Source: CAZVAP01 sp964625125 (GTDB taxonomy: Bacteria; Patescibacteriota; Gracilibacteria; Absconditabacterales; Absconditicoccaceae). Taken from it: 19,961 nucleotides of DNA. The position numbers and the translations under genes are program-made. The notes under the pieces were generated by a model. That model did no database searches and was not told the origin of the DNA. It saw only the letters and a program-made list of their open reading frames with translations. Location of the stretch: NCBI GenBank assembly GCA_964625125.1, contig CAZVAP010000013.1:1-19961 (forward strand). The letters are read 5' to 3'. Positions 19,357-19,961 of the stretch are shown here, one piece after another. Numbering within the stretch: the stretch's first letter is position 1; every line of letters begins with the position of its first letter.

Positions 19357-19503
19357 TTGTTTAATGGAAGTATTTTGGTAATAAATAAAAAAGCAGGGAA
19401 TGATTATTATATTTCCTGCTTTATTTTTATATTTTTAGCAACTTTGTTGGGCCAGAGTCTAATTGTATTAACTTATTTGTATTTATCTAGGATATCTCTG
19501 TAA
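19357..19503 (+). CDS. Doubtful small ORF, 48 codons, TTG start after AGGAGG
   Basis: A TTG lies 6 nt after a perfect AGGAGG and opens a 48-codon frame ending at TAA 19501-19503. The product would be one hydrophobic helix (YYISCFIFIFLATLLGQSLI, then VLTYLYL). The frame runs straight through the bidirectional terminator hairpin, and every confident gene in the window starts without a Shine-Dalgarno, so it may well be chance. It contains no TGA codon. Recorded because the ribosome site is the best one visible in the window. Confidence 0.2.
   Translation: MFNGSILVINKKAGNDYYISCFIFIFLATLLGQSLIVLTYLYLSRISL
19392..19436. terminator. Bidirectional intrinsic terminator between convergent genes
   Basis: AGCAGGGAA (19392-19400) pairs with TTTCCTGCT (19412-19420), a 9-bp stem with one G-U pair and an 11-nt loop. 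On the + strand it is followed by TTATTTTTATATTTTT; on the - strand by TTTTTTATTTAT. It can therefore end both the cellulase transcript (+) and the LRR transcript (-). Confidence 0.85.
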
Positions 19504-19531
19504 TTAAATGTATCATATATCTCTTAAGAGG

Positions 19532-19961
19532 TTATTCCTTCAATAAATAATCAAATTCTCAGTTTCTTATCTTATAAAATTCGTTCATTTCTATTGCATC
19601 TTTTAGTTGTGGTGTCATTCACTCTATCTCTTCTAAATTAGTCATTCATAAATGTAAAATTTCTAAATTTTGTAGTTTTTTAAATAATTCTATTAATTGC
19701 TTTTCATTCATTCATCTTATTTTTGCTAAATTAGTATCTCATAAATGTAAATATTTTAAATTTTCTGGTAGTTTTTTAAATAATTTTATTAATTGCTTTG
19801 CATTCATTCACTCTATCTCTTCTAATTGAGTCCCTCATAGATTTAAACCTAGTAAATTTTGTAGATTTTTAAATAATTCTATTAATTGTTTTACATTCCT
19901 TCAGAATATCTCTTTTAAATTAGTCCATCATAAGTCTAAATATTTCACATTACTTGGATCT
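19532..19961 (-). CDS. Leucine-rich-repeat protein, C-terminal part (5' end outside window)
   Basis: On the - strand a frame enters from the right edge and runs 142 codons to TAA (19532-19534), with TGA as glycine. It contains repeats of about 31-32 residues with the pattern TNLxEIxGMNxKQLIxLFKK followed by LQNLxxLxLG, a leucine-rich repeat whose convex side carries a KQLIELFKKL helix. Three full units and a partial fourth are seen, ending in a non-repeat C-cap (LKDAIEMNEFYKIRNGEFDY). LRR proteins bind other proteins; no signal peptide can be judged because the N-terminus is missing. It converges on the cellulase gene and shares its terminator. The closely similar repeats suggest recent duplication and possible unit-number variation. 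Confidence 0.85.
19643..19924 (-). repeat. Tandem 93-96 bp coding repeats (LRR units)
   Basis: Three consecutive units of 31, 32 and 31 codons lie inside the LRR gene. DNA-level similarity is high, for example the recurring + strand string AATTCTATTAATTG and the block around TTTTTTAAATAATT. The middle unit carries one extra codon (LPEN instead of LQN). Confidence 0.85.

Noticed and set aside
19643..19924. CRISPR-like array from regular repeats at the right edge
   Set aside because: The spacing is 93-96 bp with no spacers, the similarity runs across the whole unit, and the sequence translates to leucine-rich repeats in one open frame.

Overview
The window comes from a very AT-rich, UGA-recoded member of the Candidate Phyla Radiation, most likely Absconditabacteria (SR1) or Gracilibacteria, which use NCBI genetic code 25. 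Under the standard code almost every gene here is broken by in-frame TGA. If TGA is read as glycine, the fragments join into full-length proteins, and TGA falls on invariant glycines, for example in the SecA Walker A motif and in the SecA GRGTD motif. Genes end only in TAA or TAG. No recognisable tRNA, rRNA, CRISPR array or insertion sequence is visible.

Layout on the + strand: (1) the C-terminal scrap of an unidentified gene (3-119); (2) a 935-residue unrecognised helical, partly membrane protein (194-3001); (3) an HxGH nucleotidyltransferase-like gene with an apparent 1-nt frameshift and a terminator-like hairpin in its first codons, running into a 100-N gap; (4) after the gap, the 3' part of an RluA-type pseudouridine synthase; (5) a RecB/Cas4-like PD-(D/E)XK Fe-S nuclease followed closely by a Xer-type tyrosine recombinase; (6) a YebC/PmpR protein followed by a 1195-residue polytopic membrane protein that resembles GT-C glycosyltransferases; (7) a tight cluster of a DUF5674 protein, a small unknown protein and release factor RF1; (8) a thioredoxin-CcdA/DsbD-like membrane fusion; (9) SecA with an enlarged insertion, followed by a MazG-like pyrophosphohydrolase and a clear terminator; (10) a separately promoted secreted GH5 cellulase with a CBM2 cellulose-binding domain and an unknown C-terminal helical region. 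A leucine-rich-repeat protein converges on the - strand at the right edge, separated from the cellulase by a bidirectional terminator.

Functionally this is mostly a housekeeping stretch: translation termination, rRNA modification, recombination, secretion, nucleotide sanitation and extracytoplasmic redox. The obvious accessory cargo is at the right end, the exported cellulase and the LRR protein. SecA, the redox fusion and the exported cellulase together point to an active export route. RF1, which reads UAA/UAG, fits a genome where UGA is sense. None of the thirteen assigned start codons has a Shine-Dalgarno sequence, so initiation appears to depend on AT-rich or very short leaders.

Most noteworthy: the recoded CBM2-GH5 cellulase in a CPR genome, the frameshift plus hairpin at the head of the nucleotidyltransferase, the SecA insertion, the very large unknown protein, and the tandem LRR repeats.
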